In this document: piece after piece, positions 42,946-45,225 of the stretch
How positions within the stretch are numbered: the first letter of the stretch is position 1
Layout: each line of letters opens with the position of its first letter
From: Psychroflexus sp. MES1-P1E
Lineage (GTDB): Bacteria; Bacteroidota; Bacteroidia; Flavobacteriales; Flavobacteriaceae
Length of the DNA: 45,225 nucleotides
Assembly: GCF_002836055.1 (NCBI RefSeq)
Contig: NZ_PJBS01000317.1
Location: 1 to 45,225 of the forward strand
Direction of reading: 5' to 3'
Notes under the pieces: generated by a model
Told to the model about the DNA's origin: nothing
Databases searched by the model: none
The model's input: only the letters and a program-made list of their open reading frames with translations
Made by a program: the position numbers and the translations under genes

Positions 42946-45225
42946 ATGCAAGATAAAATTCAAAAAGAAGATATTTCTTTTGAAGATTTCAAAAAAGAAG
43001 TATTAGAAGATTATAAAATGGCCGTCACTAGTCGTGAGTGCAGTTTGTTGGGAAGACGTGAGGTATTGACAGGTAAGGCTAAGTTTGGAATATTTGGGGA
43101 CGGTAAAGAAATTCCTCAACTGGCTTGGGCAAAATGCTTCAAAAACGGTGATTTCCGCTCAGGCTACTATAGAGATCAAACCTTTATGATGGCTATTGGT
43201 CAATTATCTATACAACAGTTTTTTGCAGGTTTATATGCTAATACAAATCTTAGTGATGAACCTATGTCTGGTGGTCGCCAAATGGGTGGTCATTTTATGA
43301 CACACAGTTTAAACGAAGACGGTAGCTGGAAAAACCTTACTGAGCAAAAGAATTCAAGTGCAGATATCTCTCCTACTGCTGGCCAAATGCCAAGACTACT
43401 TGGCCTTGCTCAGGCTTCCAAAATTTACAGGCATGTAAAGGGCATTAAAAACTCAGATCAGTTTTCAATAGATGGAAATGAAATCGCTTGGGGAACTATT
43501 GGAAATGCAAGCACAAGTGAAGGCCTGTTTTGGGAAACTTTCAATGCCGCTGGTGTGATGCAAGTTCCTATGGTTATAAACGTATGGGATGATGATTATG
43601 GGATTTCTGTTCATGCTAGAAAACAAACTACCAAAGAAAATATTTCTGAAATCCTTAAAGGTTTTCAAAAAGAAAAAGATACGAATGGGTACGAAATACT
43701 CGTTGTTAAAGGGTGGGATTATCCAGCTTTAATTGAAGCCTATCAAAAGGCTGAAAAAATAGCTAGAGAGCAGCATGTTCCTGTTTTAATTCATGTTGTA
43801 GAAGTCACTCAACCCCAAGGTCACTCGACTTCAGGGTCTCATGAACGTTATAAGAGTGAAGATCGGTTACAATGGGAAAAAGAACACGATTGTAATCTGA
43901 AAATGAGAGAATGGATAATTTCTAATGGATTCGCAATAGACGAAGAGTTAATCGACTTAGAAAAGTCAATTAAAAAGCACGTTAGAAAAGGAAAGCAAGA
44001 CGCATGGACTGCCTTTGGTAAAACAGCAAAATCTGAAAATAAGACCGTTATCCGTTTGTTGACAAATCTTGCCAACTCTACAGAAAACAAAAGTTCCGTC
44101 ATGTCTTTAGTTGAAGAATTAAAAAATAATGATGAGCCATTAAAATCTGTAGTTCTTGCCTCTGCGAGAAAAGCTTTACGCTATGTGAGAAGAGAAGAGA
44201 CTAGTGCTAAAACTCAATTAATCCAATGGATGGACGATTTTGTTGAGCGAACACAACCTGACTATAGCAGCCATTTATGGAGTGAATATAAAGGCAGAGC
44301 GACTCAAATTGAATCTATAGAACCTACCTATGCAGACGATGCAAAGGAAGTTGATGCTAGAATTATTTTACGAGATAATTTTGATAAGATTTTTGAAACA
44401 CGTCCAGAAACTCTAATCTTCGGAGAAGATTCAGGAGAAATTGGAGATGTCAATCAAGGGCTTGAAGGCTTACAAGAGAAATATGGTGAATTAAGAGTTG
44501 CAGATACAGGAATACGTGAAGCCACTATTTTAGGACAAGGTATTGGAATGTCGTTAAGAGGCTTACGTCCTATTGCAGAAATACAATATTTAGACTATTT
44601 GCTATATGCATTACAGATCATGAGTGATGATTTAGCAACTACAGCTTATAGAAGTAAAGGGAAACAAAAATCACCACTTATTGTGAGAACACGTGGACAT
44701 AGGCTAGAGGGTATATGGCATTCTGGATCACCTATGGGAGGGATTTTAAATCTTATACGTGGTATAAATGTATTAGTTCCTAGAAATATGACTAAAGCCG
44801 CTGGGTTTTACAACACGATGTTGGATAGCGATGAACCCGCACTTATAGTAGAGTGCTTAAATGGTTACAGACTTAAAGAAAAGAAACCTAACAATTTTGG
44901 AGAATTTAAAACTCCAGTTGGTGAAGTGGAAACTATTCGCAAGGGGAAAGATATTACGGTTGTTTCTTATGGTTCTACATTGAGAATCATAGAGCAAGCT
45001 GCTAAAGAACTAGAAGATGTTGATATTAACATAGAAATAATTGATTGTCAATCCCTTGTTCCTTTTGACCTTAACCATGATATCGTTAAAAGTTTAGAGA
45101 ATACCAATAGACTATTAGTTGTAGATGAGGATGTACCTGGCGGTGCTTCAGCTTATATCTTACAACAGATCATAGATGTGCAAGATGGGTACAGGTTTTT
45201 GGATAGCAAACCTCAAACGCTTACT
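42946..45225 (+). CDS. Fused E1 alpha-beta 2-oxoacid dehydrogenase (partial, runs off right edge)
   Basis: From ATG 42946 the frame stays open for 760 codons to the window end, without a stop. The N-terminal part (about 1-450) is an E1 alpha: GGRQMGGHFMTHSLNEDGSW, the ThDP-binding region GNASTSEGLFWETFN at about 186, VINVWDDDYGISVHARKQTT and EVTQPQGHSTSGSHERYKSE. The C-terminal part is an E1 beta/transketolase-like unit: LIFGEDSGEIGDVNQGLEGL, VADTGIREATILGQGIG, IWHSGSPMGGI and LVVDEDVPGGASAY. Fused E1 of this type acts in branched-chain or other 2-oxoacid dehydrogenase complexes. Substrate is not decided by sequence. The last roughly 40 residues and the stop are outside the window. Confidence 0.9.
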   Translation, partial: MQDKIQKEDISFEDFKKEVLEDYKMAVTSRECSLLGRREVLTGKAKFGIFGDGKEIPQLAWAKCFKNGDFRSGYYRDQTFMMAIGQLSIQQFFAGLYANTNLSDEPMSGGRQMGGHFMTHSLNEDGSWKNLTEQKNSSADISPTAGQMPRLLGLAQASKIYRHVKGIKNSDQFSIDGNEIAWGTIGNASTSEGLFWETFNAAGVMQVPMVINVWDDDYGISVHARKQTTKENISEILKGFQKEKDTNGYEILVVKGWDYPALIEAYQKAEKIAREQHVPVLIHVVEVTQPQGHSTSGSHERYKSEDRLQWEKEHDCNLKMREWIISNGFAIDEELIDLEKSIKKHVRKGKQDAWTAFGKTAKSENKTVIRLLTNLANSTENKSSVMSLVEELKNNDEPLKSVVLASARKALRYVRREETSAKTQLIQWMDDFVERTQPDYSSHLWSEYKGRATQIESIEPTYADDAKEVDARIILRDNFDKIFETRPETLIFGEDSGEIGDVNQGLEGLQEKYGELRVADTGIREATILGQGIGMSLRGLRPIAEIQYLDYLLYALQIMSDDLATTAYRSKGKQKSPLIVRTRGHRLEGIWHSGSPMGGILNLIRGINVLVPRNMTKAAGFYNTMLDSDEPALIVECLNGYRLKEKKPNNFGEFKTPVGEVETIRKGKDITVVSYGSTLRIIEQAAKELEDVDINIEIIDCQSLVPFDLNHDIVKSLENTNRLLVVDEDVPGGASAYILQQIIDVQDGYRFLDSKPQTLT

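Overview
The window is AT-rich chromosomal DNA from a member of the Bacteroidota, almost certainly the Flavobacteriia (family Flavobacteriaceae or close). The evidence is gene content: PorQ of the type IX secretion system, a BT_3928-type membrane protein, a DUF6952-like protein, a dgkA-ftsK-lolA-lptG-ribBA cluster, and a fused alpha-beta 2-oxoacid dehydrogenase E1. Promoter -7 boxes of the TANNTTTG type lie upstream of many genes, and clear Shine-Dalgarno sequences are rare. No rRNA, tRNA, CRISPR array, prophage or intact insertion sequence was found.

Layout. 1-6.6 kb (+): a fatty-acid beta-oxidation cluster of MarR regulator, bifunctional hydroxyacyl-CoA dehydrogenase/enoyl-CoA hydratase, thiolase and acyl-CoA dehydrogenase. 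It is interrupted by a decayed four-helix-bundle (23S IVS-type) gene and closed by a strong terminator. 6.6-7.7 kb: a gene-free scar with a fold-back (MITE-like) element, a broken IS3-type orfA carrying an in-frame 12-bp tandem expansion, and a 19-bp perfect hairpin. 13.9-7.7 kb (-): dgkA, then a tight ftsK-lolA-lptG-ribBA unit for chromosome segregation, outer-membrane lipoprotein and LPS traffic, and riboflavin synthesis. 15.2-14.0 kb (-): peroxiredoxin, thioredoxin and a small DUF6952-like protein. 16.5-15.3 kb (-): a PLP-dependent sulfur amino acid enzyme, divergent from hutI-hutG (+, histidine degradation). 22.4-18.8 kb (-): lon and porQ. 22.6-27.2 kb (+): a DUF1599 protein, a DoxX/MauE-like membrane protein, a Dpp/Opp-type permease, tpiA, prmA and clpS. 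28.5-27.3 kb (-): a DegT-family sugar aminotransferase, divergent from waaA (+). 33.4-29.8 kb (-): a SNF2 helicase with SWIM zinc motifs. 36.7-33.8 kb (-): a LexA-like (XRE+S24) repressor, a DUF2461 protein and a BCCT transporter. 36.8-42.7 kb (+): aroQ, a secreted protein of unknown function, a DUF2490 outer-membrane-type protein, and sbcD-sbcC. 42.9 kb to the right edge (+): a fused E1 2-oxoacid dehydrogenase cut by the window end.

Most of the window is conserved housekeeping sequence, and I found no clear undescribed multi-gene system. The observations most worth following are: (i) the RibBA C-terminal domain has lost all three zinc-binding cysteines of GTP cyclohydrolase II; (ii) the SNF2 helicase has two SWIM-like motifs; (iii) the S24 repressor keeps an autocleavage Ala-Gly and a Ser/Lys dyad, with two operator-like elements 21 bp apart in its divergent promoter; (iv) a long palindrome sits on the marR promoter; (v) several decayed mobile genes (IVS protein, IS3 orfA, IS1595-type transposase) mark former insertion points; (vi) the DegT aminotransferase carries a Cys/His-rich insert.
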